A stretch of 64,000 nt of DNA. It comes from Nitrospirillum amazonense (GTDB lineage Bacteria > Pseudomonadota > Alphaproteobacteria > Azospirillales > Azospirillaceae). The stretch is from NCBI RefSeq assembly GCF_007828035.1, contig NZ_VITV01000003.1, forward strand, positions 496,001 through 560,000, read 5' to 3'. Shown here in pieces: positions 32,835 through 42,063 of this stretch. The notes under the pieces were generated by a model, which saw only the letters and a list, made by a program, of their open reading frames with translations, was not told the DNA's origin and made no database searches. Every line of letters begins with the position of its first letter. Positions within the stretch are counted from its first letter, which is position 1. The translations under genes were made by a program, and so were the position numbers.

Positions 32835-33266
32835 GTGCCCAAGAAAAGCGGAGTCGCCATCGTAGTCGGCTCCTTCCACAAAAATGAATGCGAGACCATG
32901 CTGGCCGCCGCCGCCGGGGCCATCAAGGAACGCGGCATGACGCTGCGCGCCGTGGTGCGCGTGCCGGGCTCCTATGAAAAGCCGCTGGCCACCAAGCGCC
33001 TGCTGCAGCGCGACGACGTCGACGCCGTGGTGGTGCTGGGCATCATCGAGCATGGCGAGACGGCGCACGGCCGCGTCATGGGCCAGTCGGTCAGCGACGC
33101 CCTGGTCAACATGCAGCTGGAATTCATGAAGCCGATCGGCATCGGCATCATCGGCCCTGAGGTCTTCCCCACCCAGATTCAGCCCCGCCTGGTGGGTCAT
33201 GCCGTGGCCGCCGTGGCCGCCGTGGAGGTCATGCTGATCGGCGCCGAATCCCCCTACGAGGTCTGA
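32835..33266 (+). CDS. ribH: 6,7-dimethyl-8-ribityllumazine synthase
   Basis: A 143-aa enzyme of the penultimate riboflavin step, joining an aminouracil with dihydroxybutanone phosphate. It shows the N-terminal VVGSFHKNE, VRVPGSYEKPLA (the PGxxE substrate loop), VVVLGIIEHGETAHG with the general-base His78, and a C-terminal region ending QPRLVGHAV. Sequence features (PGSYE, EHGETAH) are unlike the usual bacterial PGAFE/RGxTxH and remind me of the shorter archaeal or RibH2-type enzymes. The start is GTG at 32835 with AGGAG 9 bases upstream. No other riboflavin gene or FMN riboswitch is adjacent. Confidence 0.85.
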   Translation: MPKKSGVAIVVGSFHKNECETMLAAAAGAIKERGMTLRAVVRVPGSYEKPLATKRLLQRDDVDAVVVLGIIEHGETAHGRVMGQSVSDALVNMQLEFMKPIGIGIIGPEVFPTQIQPRLVGHAVAAVAAVEVMLIGAESPYEV

Positions 33267-33396
33267 TCATTCAAGCCCGCCGCCCTGGCTTGGCCGGGGC
33301 GGCGGCATGGCACGCCAGCGCTTTCGGCGCGCCTGGACAGGGCCGACTTCGACTATCCCGGAAGCGGATCGATGACCGGACGCCTGGGAAAGGCCG

Positions 33397-34803
33397 ATGA
33401 CCGCAGACGTGATGGACACCCCCAAGCCGACGCAGACCGACGGCCTGCCCGACCGCCCCCGGTTCTGGGCCATGGCCGCCATCCTGACGGCGGTGGGCAT
33501 GGCCACGCTGGACACGGCCATCGCCAACACCGCCCTGCCCACCATCGCCGGCGATTTCCACGCCACGGCCGCCGATTCCGTCTGGGTGGTGAACGCCTAT
33601 CAGCTGGCGGTGGCCGCCGCCGTGCTGCCGCTGGCCTCGCTGGGCGACCTTCTGGGACAAAAGCGCGTCTACCTGGCGGGCCTGGCCCTGTTCGCCCTGT
33701 CGTCGCTGGCCTGCGGCATGGCGCCCACCCTGTTCCTGCTGGAAGTGGCGCGCGTGGTGCAGGGCCTGGGCGCCGCCGCCATCATGAGCGTCAACATCGC
33801 GCTGATCCGCCACATCTATCCCGCCCGCATCATGGGCCGGGGCTTCGGCCGCAACGCCCTGGCCGTCGCCATCTCCTTCGCCATTGGACCCACCGTCACC
33901 TCAACCATCCTGTCGGTGGCAACCTGGCATTGGCTGTTCCTGGTGAACGTACCGTTCTGCCTGCTGGCTTTGGGCTTGGCTACCGTCACCCTGCCCGCCA
34001 TTCCGCCCCTGGGCCATCGCTTCGACGGCGTGGCCGCACTGCTGACCGCAGGCCTTTTCGCCCTGCTGGTGCTTGGGATGGGCGAGGCGGCGCACGCGGC
34101 GTCCTGGCCACAGCTAGCGGTGGAGCTGGCGGGGGCCGCCCTGTGCGGTTTCCTACTGCTGCGCCGGCAGCGCGGTCATCCCGCCCCCATGCTGGCCATC
34201 GACCTGTTCCGCAACCGGGTTTTCGCCCTGTCGGCCCTGACCTCGGTCTGCACCTTCATCGCCCAGGGCCTGGCCTTCGTCGCCCTGCCCTTCCTGTTCC
34301 AGTCGGTCATGGGCCGGACAGCGGTGGAGACGGGCCTGCTGATCACGCCCTGGTCGGTGGTGGTGGCGGTCATGGCCCCCATCGCGGGCAAGCTGTCCGA
34401 TCGCTATCCCGCCGGCGTCCTGGGCGGCTTAGGTCTGGCCATGCTGTGCCTGGGCATGGCGCTGGTGGCGCTGATGCCGGCCCAGCCATCCGGCTTGGAC
34501 ATCGCCTGGCGCCTGGGCGTCTGCGGCGCCGGTTTCGGCTTTTTCCAGTCGCCCAACCTGAAGGCGATCATGAGCAGCGCCCCCCTGCACCGCAGCGGCG
34601 GGGCCAGTGGTATCGTCGCCACCGCGCGCTTGCTGGGCCAATCGACCGGTGCCGCGCTGACCGCCGCCTGCTTCGGCCTGCTGGCCAACCATGACCTGAC
34701 CTATGGCGCCACGCTGGCCCTGTGGCTGGGCGCCTTCGCCGCCGGGGCCGCCAGCGTCGCCAGCTTCCTGCGCCTGACAGTGAAGCCTCAGGCCGCGGCC
34801 TGA
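33397..34803 (+). CDS. MFS transporter, DHA2-like drug exporter
   Basis: A 468-aa inner-membrane transporter with about 14 helices. MFS motifs: MATLDTAIANTALPTIAGDF (motif D1), VVNAYQLAVAAAVLPLASLGDLLGQKR (motif A) and RVVQGLGAAAIMSVN (motif B). Proton-driven export of small toxic molecules is likely, substrate unknown. The ATG at 33397 follows GGAAAGGCCG; ATG 33412 is an alternative. It has no adaptor gene beside it, unlike the emrAB pair. Its 3' end overlaps the convergent oxidoreductase by 16 bp. Confidence 0.9.
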   Translation: MTADVMDTPKPTQTDGLPDRPRFWAMAAILTAVGMATLDTAIANTALPTIAGDFHATAADSVWVVNAYQLAVAAAVLPLASLGDLLGQKRVYLAGLALFALSSLACGMAPTLFLLEVARVVQGLGAAAIMSVNIALIRHIYPARIMGRGFGRNALAVAISFAIGPTVTSTILSVATWHWLFLVNVPFCLLALGLATVTLPAIPPLGHRFDGVAALLTAGLFALLVLGMGEAAHAASWPQLAVELAGAALCGFLLLRRQRGHPAPMLAIDLFRNRVFALSALTSVCTFIAQGLAFVALPFLFQSVMGRTAVETGLLITPWSVVVAVMAPIAGKLSDRYPAGVLGGLGLAMLCLGMALVALMPAQPSGLDIAWRLGVCGAGFGFFQSPNLKAIMSSAPLHRSGGASGIVATARLLGQSTGAALTAACFGLLANHDLTYGATLALWLGAFAAGAASVASFLRLTVKPQAAA

Positions 34804-35714
34804 ACCTGCTGGACCACCGTCTCGCACAGGCGGTGGGTTTCCAATGCATCGCGGGCGCTCAAGACGCGGCCGGCGCGCAGGGCGCCCAGGAAATGGTCCA
34901 CCGCCTGGCGAATGCCGCGCTGATCCGACACGGGCGTCCAGTCGCCCCGCCGGGTGCTGGTGTGGGTGCCGGCCTCGGCGATGTGGATGTCGGCCATGTC
35001 AACGACACGGTGGCGCAGGGCTTGGCCGTCACGCCCCATGCCCGACACTTCCAGCACCTCTTCATTCACGCCGGCCACCCGGTTCATGGTCCCGATGGCG
35101 GTGCAGGCCGTGGCGCCGTCGCCCCCAGCAAGGGTCAGCACCACATGGTGCAGCAGGCCGTCCCGCACGCGGGCGTCCACCCGCAGGTCACGCACCGGCG
35201 CCGGCATGAGGAAGCGCAGCGTGTCCACGACATGGATGAAATCATCGAACACCACCATGCGCGGCGTGTCGGCCAAATCGACGCGATGCTTCTGCATCAG
35301 CACCAGGTCCCGGGGGGCCGCCGCCAGGGCGGCGTAGGCCGGGGCGTGGCGGCGGTTGAACCCGACCATGAGGCTGACGCCGCGCGCCTCCGCCAAATCC
35401 ACCAGCCGCTCAGCGGCGGCGGCGGTATCGGCCAGCGGTTTGTCGACATAGGTGGGGATGCCGGCCGTCAACAGCCGGGTCACCAGTTCCTCATGCGCCG
35501 CCGTCGCGGCATGGACGAAGGCGGCGTCCAGTCCATCGCGCAGCAAGGCATCCAGATCGCTGTGGGCGTGGGCCACGCGCCAGTCGGCGGCGATGGCATG
35601 CACCTTGTCCGCGTCGCGGGACATCAGCGACAGCGTGACGTCACCGCGCGCCGCCAGGACCGGCAGGTAGGCCTTGCGGGCGATATCCCCCAAACCAATC
35701 ATCGCGACACGCAT
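34788..35714 (-). CDS. Gfo/Idh/MocA oxidoreductase, MviM/YceM-like
   Basis: A 308-aa NAD(P)-dependent oxidoreductase. It has the N-terminal Rossmann loop MIGLGDIARKAYLPVLA, the catalytic-lysine motif YVDKPLA near 98, and LMVGFNRRHAPAYAAL. This succession closely follows E. coli YceM (MviM). The natural substrate of that family is not established. The ATG at 35714 begins exactly at the nucleotide-binding strand. The frame is open to 35936 in the intergenic region, without coding character. Confidence 0.87.
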   Translation of the reverse strand: MRVAMIGLGDIARKAYLPVLAARGDVTLSLMSRDADKVHAIAADWRVAHAHSDLDALLRDGLDAAFVHAATAAHEELVTRLLTAGIPTYVDKPLADTAAAAERLVDLAEARGVSLMVGFNRRHAPAYAALAAAPRDLVLMQKHRVDLADTPRMVVFDDFIHVVDTLRFLMPAPVRDLRVDARVRDGLLHHVVLTLAGGDGATACTAIGTMNRVAGVNEEVLEVSGMGRDGQALRHRVVDMADIHIAEAGTHTSTRRGDWTPVSDQRGIRQAVDHFLGALRAGRVLSARDALETHRLCETVVQQVQAAA

Positions 35715-36042
35715 GCATCCCCCGGTAGTCCCTAGATATCCGGCGGGAACCTTAGCGCCAGGCGGGCGGAAAAAACCAGCCGCCGTCGGACACGATGTCG
35801 CATGCAGTTTCAAATTAGAGGGTGAATCGTACAATCGGCGGCGACGGAACAGCGGCACCCTGCGCCGTAAAACGGCCCCCGGGCGGGGACCTGACTGACG
35901 GGAGCCGCAGCGTTCATGGATAGCGATTTCCATCATGGGAATATATCCCCGTTATCCCGCCTTTACGGCCCAATCCTGAAAACAGGAACATTCCGGAAGG
36001 CCCGGCTCGCGCACCTTCCGCGACACTTCCTCAATCCCGGAA
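35715..36042. other. Intergenic region between divergent oxidoreductase and SDR genes
   Basis: This 328-bp region should hold both divergent promoters. It contains the AT-centred inverted repeat GGGAATATATCCC near 35938-35950, about 95 bp before the SDR start, and an interrupted CCTG/CAGG repeat nearby. Neither is strong enough to call an operator. No coding frame of note. Confidence 0.35.
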
Positions 36043-36801
36043 ATGGCAGGCATGACGAAGAAATTGGCGGGCAAGGTGGCCCTGGTCACTGGTGGCTCGC
36101 GCGGCATCGGGGCCGCGACCGCGAAAGCCTTGGCCGGCGCAGGGGCGGACGTGGCGATCAGCTACCTGGCCTCATCCACCTTGGCCGACACCGTGGTGCG
36201 GGACATGCGGGCGGCGGGCCCCCGTGCGGCGGCGTTCAAGGTCGATCAGGCCAACCCACGCGAGGTCGAGGGCCTGGTTCGCAGTGTCGTGGCCCAGTTC
36301 GGCCGTCTGGACATCCTGGTGAACAACGCCGGCATGTTCGCCACCGGTGACGTGGATGATCTCGACTGCGACATCGAGGCGCTGACCCGGCAGTACGCCG
36401 TGAACCTGGCCGGCGTCGTCACCGCCATCCGGGCGGCGTCGCGGGTGTTGGCGGACAACGGCCGGATCATTACGGTGGGCGCCTGCGTGGCGGCCCGCGT
36501 CGGCTTCCCCAGCCTGGCCGACTATACCGCCGCCAAGGCGGCCGTGGCCGGCTATTGCAAGGGTGCCGCCCGCGACCTGGCCCCCCGCGGCATCACCGTG
36601 AACGTGGTGCAGCCCGGGTCCATCGACACCGACCTCAATCCCGCCAACGGACCCTTCGCGCCCGTGCAGGCCGCGATGAACGCCTTCGGGCGCTATGGCC
36701 GGCCGGAAGAGGTGGCGGCCGGCATCCTTTTCCTGGCGAGCCCGGATGCCTCCTTCGTCACGGGCTCGGTCCTGACCATAGATGGCGGTTACGGGGCCTG
36801 A
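36043..36801 (+). CDS. Short-chain dehydrogenase/reductase with altered active-site serine
   Basis: A 252-aa classical-length SDR. It shows the cofactor loop TGGSRGIG, NNAG at ~92-95, and YTAAK as the Tyr-Lys pair. The residue 13 positions before the Tyr, normally the catalytic Ser, is Cys (sequence VGACVAARVGFPSLADY), and the residue before it is Ala; no Ser replaces it. It ends with TGSVLTIDGGYGA, so it is complete. Activity may be low or the substrate unusual. The start could be 36043 or the ATG at 36052 (MTKKLAGK). It stands alone, upstream of a convergent regulator. Confidence 0.88.
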   Translation: MAGMTKKLAGKVALVTGGSRGIGAATAKALAGAGADVAISYLASSTLADTVVRDMRAAGPRAAAFKVDQANPREVEGLVRSVVAQFGRLDILVNNAGMFATGDVDDLDCDIEALTRQYAVNLAGVVTAIRAASRVLADNGRIITVGACVAARVGFPSLADYTAAKAAVAGYCKGAARDLAPRGITVNVVQPGSIDTDLNPANGPFAPVQAAMNAFGRYGRPEEVAAGILFLASPDASFVTGSVLTIDGGYGA

Positions 36802-36885
36802 CGCCGCTTTCGCGTCCTCGGACGCCAGTAAAGTGCCCTGGCGATCCTGGATGTTCCCAACACCCCGGTTATAAAGGCCGCCCGC

Positions 36886-39800
36886 CTAGCAGGCCACGCC
36901 CGGGAAGGGAATGACCTCCCCATCCCGCCCCTCGCGCACTGGCCAGGGCCGTGCGGGGCCGACGGCGCCATTCAACAAGCCGAACGCCAGCGGGCAGGCC
37001 ATGTCCTGCACCAGGGCCACCATGAGGTCGCGGGCGGCCATCAAATCGGCGGTCAGGAATCCCTCGGTGAAGCGGCCATGGACGCCGTGCACCAGCGCAT
37101 GGGCGTCGGCGGATCGGCCCTGGCTGCGCCAAAGCCGCGCCAGGCTGAGGGTCGCGCGCAACTCCCACGACAGGGCTTCCTGCTGCCGCGCCCAGGCTAT
37201 CGCGTCGTGGAAAAGGGCCTCCGCCGCCTGCGCGGCACCCAGGCGCACGGCGCTGGAACTGTCCTGCCGCAAGAGCAGCTCACCCTTGATGCGCAGCAAT
37301 TCGGGCATGGCCCAATGGATACCGCGCGTCTCCGACCGGCCCAGCGCCTGATCGATGACCTGCAGTCCCTCGCGCGCCTGGCCGGCCTGACCCAAGGCAT
37401 CCGCCCATTCGCCCAGATAGCCGATGTAACGCAGGGCGAAGTTTATCGCTTCCAGGTCTGCCATGGCGGCGCGCATCCCGGCCAGGCCGGCCGCGCGCTC
37501 ATCCCGCAGTGTCTGCAGCCGATGTTTGAAATAGCGGCCCATCACCGCCCACGGTCCCAGGCCATGACGGGTGGCCTGGTCCTGCAGCAGCCCGACATAG
37601 CGATCGGCCGCGGCCAAATCCCCTACCAGCAGGGACACCTGGCAGGCAGCGGTGGACAGGACGTACCCCAGCGTCAGGGCATGGTCCAGCTGTTGCGCCT
37701 CCTCCACCGCCATGGCCACCATGGCCGCTGCCTGGTCGGGAAAGCCCTGGATCCACAGGATGAAGGAAAGCGGCACGCACGCCGCAACCCGCTGGTCGTA
37801 CTGGTAACGCACCAGGTGACCGCGATGATTGGGTCGGACATAGCGGCGCAGCCCATCCTCGATGTGCTGCCGGCCGGCGGCATGATCACCAATCAGATGC
37901 AGGGCGAAGCCCCGTATGCGATCCGCCGCAATCAGATCCACCGGATCGGCCGACCGCACCGCCACGGCGCGGAACTGCTCAGAAATCTCCAGCGCCTGGC
38001 TGTAGCGGCCCTCATTGAAAGTCTCGACGTACAGGCCCCACAGGGCGCGCAGCTGATAGTCGATGTTGTCCAGATGGCGCGCCAGGGTCAGCGCCTGGCC
38101 CAGCACCGCCCGGATTTCCGGCCCCGGCCCCTTGGTGTAGATCAGCGACAGGCCCAGGGCCGCCAGCAGGCGCAGCATCCGTTCCGCATCCGGGCCCGGC
38201 GCCAGCTCCGCCGGCGACGATGGCGGCACAATGTCCAATGCGCGACGTACTGCCTCGCGGCATTCGTTCATCAGCGACAGTTGCATCCACAGCGGCACGG
38301 CCGCGGCGGTGAGAGAAAGGCCCAGGCTGGCGTCCCCTTCCGGCCCGAAAGCCCAGATGAGGGCGGCGCGCAAATTGTCGATCTGCCGGCCGTAGACCTC
38401 CAGCCATTCCGCCGTGGGCCGGTGATCCCATTCCTGTTCCGCCCGCACCAGCAGGTCGCGGTGGCATTCGGCATGCCGACGCAACAGACGAGGCAGCTCC
38501 CCGCTTTCCATCAGCTTTTCCAGGGCATAGGCCCGAGTCATCTCCAGCAACTTATAGTGGACATAGTTACCGCTAACATCCGCAATCAAAAGCGACTTGG
38601 CCACGAGGTTCGACAACGCCACCAGAATGTCGGTCTGGCTGAGCAGCGTGTCGCCAGCCACGGTCGCGGCGGATTCCATGGTGAAACCACCGGCGAAAAT
38701 CGCCAGACGATGCAGCACCGTCCGCTCCGCCACAGGCAGCAGTTCATAGCTCCAGTCCAGCATGGCGCGCAGCGTCTGGTGCCGGGGCAAGGCGGTGCGA
38801 CGGCCCCGCACCAACAGGGCGAAGCGGTCGTTCAAACGGGTGGCCAAGCCACGCAGCCCGAACAAGTCCAGGCGGGCGGCCGCCAGTTCGATGGCCAGCG
38901 GGATGCCGTCCAGGCCACGGCAAATCTCGGACACCAGCGGCACGTCGGCATCAGTGAAGGTGAAGGTGTCGACACAGGCCGCGGCCCGCTCCGCGAACAG
39001 GGCCACGGCCGAGTAGCCTAGGGCCTGGGCAGCGTCGACGGAGGCGGTCACCGGCGGGGTTTCGAGCGAGGCCAGGCGCTGCACCCACTCCCCCTCCGCC
39101 CGCAGTGGCTCGCGGCTGGTGGCCAGGATATGGACGCCCGGGGCGCCCCGCAGCACGGTCTCGGCCAGCACCGCCGCCGTTCCCACCACATGCTCGCAAT
39201 TATCCAGGATCAGCAGCAGTTTCTTGTCCTGCAGGATGGCGCCCAGGTCGGCGATGCGATCGACCGAGATGCCGAGAGCCCCGGCCAGCACGCTGGCCGC
39301 CAGCGTGGCGTCGCCCAGGGTCGCGTCCGTCACCGGCGCGAAATCCACAAAGCGCGCGCCATCGGCATAGCCGGCCGCAACCGCTTCGGCCAGGGCCAGC
39401 GCCACCGTCGTCTTGCCGATGCCGCCCGGCCCGACAAGGGTGACGAAGCGACGGGCGGGCAACTGTTCGGACAGGGCGCGGACAAGGGCTTCCCGCCCCA
39501 CGACGCGGGTCAGCCGAACGGGCAGGTTATGCCCCGCCAAGTCCCCCCCGGTGCCGCCGGGCGGGGGCGGCGGCGCCGAGACCGGTTCCGGCATCCCGTC
39601 CAAGCGCATCACCGGCGCCACGAAGCAATAGCCCCGTCCGGGAACATTGGCGATGTAGCGGGCGCCATCGCGGCCCTCGCCCAGGGCCTTGCGCAGGGCG
39701 GCGATATTGACCCGCAGGTTGGCGTCATCGACATAGGTGTCGGGCCAGACATTGGCCACCAGGTCGTCCTTGGCCACCACCTGGCCAGCGCGTTCCGCCA

Positions 39801-39942
39801 GGACGATCAGGATGTCCAAGGCCCTGCTGCCAAGGCGCAGCGGCACGTCACCGTCCAACAGGATCTTGCGCCCCGGCGAAAGACGGAAAGGGCCGAACGT
39901 GAGCAGCCGTTCGGAGCCTGAACCAACCGTCGTATCGGTCAT
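36886..39942 (-). CDS. Large winged-helix regulator with NB-ARC-like ATPase and helical repeats
   Basis: A 1018-aa cytoplasmic regulator. The N-terminus (~12-108) is an OmpR/CadC-type winged helix (LTFGPFRLSPGRKILLDG ... NLRVNIAALRKALGEG ... RYIANVPGRGYCF). It is followed by a STAND-type ATPase with Walker A GPGGIGKTT at 171-179, Walker B LLLILDNCEH, and ATSREPLR. The last ~550 residues are alpha-helical TPR-like repeats. Such proteins act as signal-dependent switches that oligomerise on ATP and ligand binding. The ligand and targets are unknown. The start codon is at 39942. It is convergent with the SDR and divergent from an AraC regulator. Confidence 0.9.
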   Translation of the reverse strand: MTDTTVGSGSERLLTFGPFRLSPGRKILLDGDVPLRLGSRALDILIVLAERAGQVVAKDDLVANVWPDTYVDDANLRVNIAALRKALGEGRDGARYIANVPGRGYCFVAPVMRLDGMPEPVSAPPPPPGGTGGDLAGHNLPVRLTRVVGREALVRALSEQLPARRFVTLVGPGGIGKTTVALALAEAVAAGYADGARFVDFAPVTDATLGDATLAASVLAGALGISVDRIADLGAILQDKKLLLILDNCEHVVGTAAVLAETVLRGAPGVHILATSREPLRAEGEWVQRLASLETPPVTASVDAAQALGYSAVALFAERAAACVDTFTFTDADVPLVSEICRGLDGIPLAIELAAARLDLFGLRGLATRLNDRFALLVRGRRTALPRHQTLRAMLDWSYELLPVAERTVLHRLAIFAGGFTMESAATVAGDTLLSQTDILVALSNLVAKSLLIADVSGNYVHYKLLEMTRAYALEKLMESGELPRLLRRHAECHRDLLVRAEQEWDHRPTAEWLEVYGRQIDNLRAALIWAFGPEGDASLGLSLTAAAVPLWMQLSLMNECREAVRRALDIVPPSSPAELAPGPDAERMLRLLAALGLSLIYTKGPGPEIRAVLGQALTLARHLDNIDYQLRALWGLYVETFNEGRYSQALEISEQFRAVAVRSADPVDLIAADRIRGFALHLIGDHAAGRQHIEDGLRRYVRPNHRGHLVRYQYDQRVAACVPLSFILWIQGFPDQAAAMVAMAVEEAQQLDHALTLGYVLSTAACQVSLLVGDLAAADRYVGLLQDQATRHGLGPWAVMGRYFKHRLQTLRDERAAGLAGMRAAMADLEAINFALRYIGYLGEWADALGQAGQAREGLQVIDQALGRSETRGIHWAMPELLRIKGELLLRQDSSSAVRLGAAQAAEALFHDAIAWARQQEALSWELRATLSLARLWRSQGRSADAHALVHGVHGRFTEGFLTADLMAARDLMVALVQDMACPLAFGLLNGAVGPARPWPVREGRDGEVIPFPGVAC

Positions 39943-40452
39943 GCCACGCCCCCCACGGTCCCACCCCCTTTGCGGCGGGGACCCGTCGTCAGGTCCCCAA
40001 TAAAATGGCGATATCCGCCGCTACCCGGACCACAACGCCTCAATCCCAATGAAACCTGCCCAGCAATCTGGCCATGGGCGGAGATGCCCAGGGGAACCGG
40101 AACACCAGGCGGAACCGTTGGAACATACGGCCGTATTCCTTCAGACGCGGCGAGAGGAATGCCGGCCGCCCCGCCGCCAGCGAACGAAATGATGCTGGCG
40201 CATGAGGTCGCGGCGGGCAATCCTCCAAGAGGCAATACCCCATCGAGACAGCCAGATTTTAAAAAATCCCGCAGTTTTCGCCTATCCGCGTCGTCTCCAT
40301 GTCCATTTCGTTACTAGTGGAGCGCCGGTTGACGGCAACTTACAACAAATTACAGCACTTAATTCGCCATCACGGCGGGCTGACGGCAGACTTCCCCCAT
40401 CGCAAGGACAGCCTTCCGCGGGGTGCGGGGGCACCCATGACGGGGGGCAGCC
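39943..40452. other. Intergenic region between the large regulator and AraC genes
   Basis: A 510-bp region between divergent starts. It holds a 12-bp perfect palindrome ATACGGCCGTAT (40125-40136) and an AT-rich patch (40260-40375) likely to be the AraC promoter area. No coding frame, RNA gene or repeat family is evident. Confidence 0.35.
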
Positions 40453-41088
40453 ATGATGGACGCAGGCCAAGGGAACATCGAAACACCGGCCGCCACTGAC
40501 ACACAGTGGATCGCCGCGGTGGTGGTGAAGCTGCTGGACGACGCCGGCGACATCCTGGACAGCGACCGCGACGCGGCGCGCGTCTGCATCGCCCGTGCCG
40601 CCGCCTTCCTGCGGGGAGAGGCCGCCCCCGCCGCCGGCCGGACGGATGGGGCCCGGCGAGAGGCCAAGGGTTTCCCGCCCGCCGTCCCGGCGCGACCGGC
40701 GACCACCGAGCCCTTGCGCGGCGGTTTGGCCCCCTGGCAGATACGCCGCGTGATCAGCCATATCGACGCCAATCTGGCTGGCGCCATCCGCATGGACGAC
40801 TGCGCCACCGTCACGCGGCTCAGCACCCGCTATTTCTCGCGCGCGTTCAAGAGCAGCTTCGGCGTGCCACCGCATACCTATGTGGTGCAGCGCCGCATAC
40901 AGCAGGCGCAGCACCTGATGCTGACCACCCAGGAACCGCTGTGTCAGATCGCGCTGGCCTGCGGCCTGTGCGACCAAGCCCATTTCTCCAAGCTGTTCCG
41001 ACGCGTCGTGGGCCTCAGCCCCAGCACCTGGCGGCGGCAGTGGCGCGACGCCCCGTTGGAACCGGTTTTCCAGACCGAAGCGGCCTGA
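40453..41088 (+). CDS. AraC-family transcriptional regulator
   Basis: A 211-aa protein whose last ~105 residues are a double helix-turn-helix AraC domain (WQIRRVISHIDANLAGAIRMDDCATVTRLSTRYFSRAFKSSFGVPPHTYV ... LCQIALACGLCDQAHFSKLFRRVVGLSPSTWRRQ). The N-terminal ~100 residues are Ala/Pro/Arg-rich with no recognisable sensor, so ligand binding is doubtful. It lies 9 bp from the end of the convergent GlxA-type regulator. Target genes are unknown. Confidence 0.88.
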   Translation: MMDAGQGNIETPAATDTQWIAAVVVKLLDDAGDILDSDRDAARVCIARAAAFLRGEAAPAAGRTDGARREAKGFPPAVPARPATTEPLRGGLAPWQIRRVISHIDANLAGAIRMDDCATVTRLSTRYFSRAFKSSFGVPPHTYVVQRRIQQAQHLMLTTQEPLCQIALACGLCDQAHFSKLFRRVVGLSPSTWRRQWRDAPLEPVFQTEAA

Positions 41089-41097
41089 TTCCCGTCG

Positions 41098-42063
41098 CTA
41101 CAGGGGGACGGGCTGGAAGCTGGCGCGGTACTGGCTGGGCGTCATGCCCATGTTCTTGACGAACACCAGGCGCATGCGGTTGGCACTGCCGAATCCGCTA
41201 TGGAAGGCGACCGTCTTCAGGGGAAGGTCGCCGCCCTCCAGCAGGTTACGGGCGGCGTCCACCCGCGCCCGCTCCACGAATTCGGCCGGCGTCACCTTCG
41301 CCTGCTGCACGAAAACACGGGCGAAGTTGCGCGCGCTCATGCCCGCCACCTCCGCCATGCTGGCCACCGTATGCTCCTGCGCCACATGCTGCATGACATG
41401 GGTCTGCACGCGGGCGATGGGGGAACCGTCATCCGCAGGAAGCGTGAGATAGGGGCTGAACTGCGACTGGCCGCCCTGGCGCTGCGCCACGACCACCAGG
41501 CGCTTGGCCGTGGCAAGCGAAATGGCGGCCCCATGATCCTCCGCCACCAGGGCCAGGCACAAGTCGATGCCGGCGGTGACGCCGGCCGAGGTCACCAGCG
41601 GACCGTCGCGCAAGTAGATACGGTCCAGCTCAACCCGCGCGGCGGGAAAGCGCTCCGCCAACGCCGGTGCGTTCTGCCAATGGGTGGTGGCGGCGCGGCC
41701 GTCCAGCAGGCCGGCTGCCCCCACCGCGAAAGCGCCGGTGCAGATGGAGCCGTAGCGCCGGCAACGCGGCGCCGCCACGCGCAACCATTCCACCAGCCCG
41801 GGGTCCATCGGACCCCTGGGCAGGTCCGGCCCGCCCGCCACCAGCAGGGTGTCGAAACGATCGGCCACCGGGTCGATGACCCGGTCGGCCGCAAGGTACA
41901 GGCCGTTGGAGGCGCGCATCGGTCCGGCCGCCGTGCCCAGCACGGTCAGGGCGTAGCGATCCTGCGGAGGCAGGAAGCCGTTGGCCTCCGCGAAGACGTC
42001 CAGCGGACCCGCCACGTCCAGGGCCTGGACGCCGGGAAAGATGGCGATGGCGACGGTACGCAC
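41098..42063 (-). CDS. GlxA-family regulator (DJ-1/PfpI domain plus AraC HTH)
   Basis: A 321-aa regulator. The N-terminal DJ-1/PfpI-like amidase-fold domain (~1-185: VAIAIFPGVQALDVAGPLDVFAEANGF; YGSICTGAFAVGAAGLLDGRAATTHW, with a Cys at the nucleophile position) precedes a C-terminal AraC domain (THVMQHVAQEHTVASMAEVAGMSARNFARVF ... AFHSGFGSANRMRLVF). This family often senses nitrogen or amine compounds. A 9-bp perfect inverted repeat with a 17-bp spacer lies 58 bp upstream of its start and may be its operator. Confidence 0.92.
   Translation of the reverse strand: MRTVAIAIFPGVQALDVAGPLDVFAEANGFLPPQDRYALTVLGTAAGPMRASNGLYLAADRVIDPVADRFDTLLVAGGPDLPRGPMDPGLVEWLRVAAPRCRRYGSICTGAFAVGAAGLLDGRAATTHWQNAPALAERFPAARVELDRIYLRDGPLVTSAGVTAGIDLCLALVAEDHGAAISLATAKRLVVVAQRQGGQSQFSPYLTLPADDGSPIARVQTHVMQHVAQEHTVASMAEVAGMSARNFARVFVQQAKVTPAEFVERARVDAARNLLEGGDLPLKTVAFHSGFGSANRMRLVFVKNMGMTPSQYRASFQPVPL

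Noticed and set aside
40125-40136. 12-bp perfect palindrome ATACGGCCGTAT between the large regulator and AraC genes
   Set aside because: About 16 such 12-bp palindromes are expected by chance in 64 kb, and no second copy or half-site was found near either gene.
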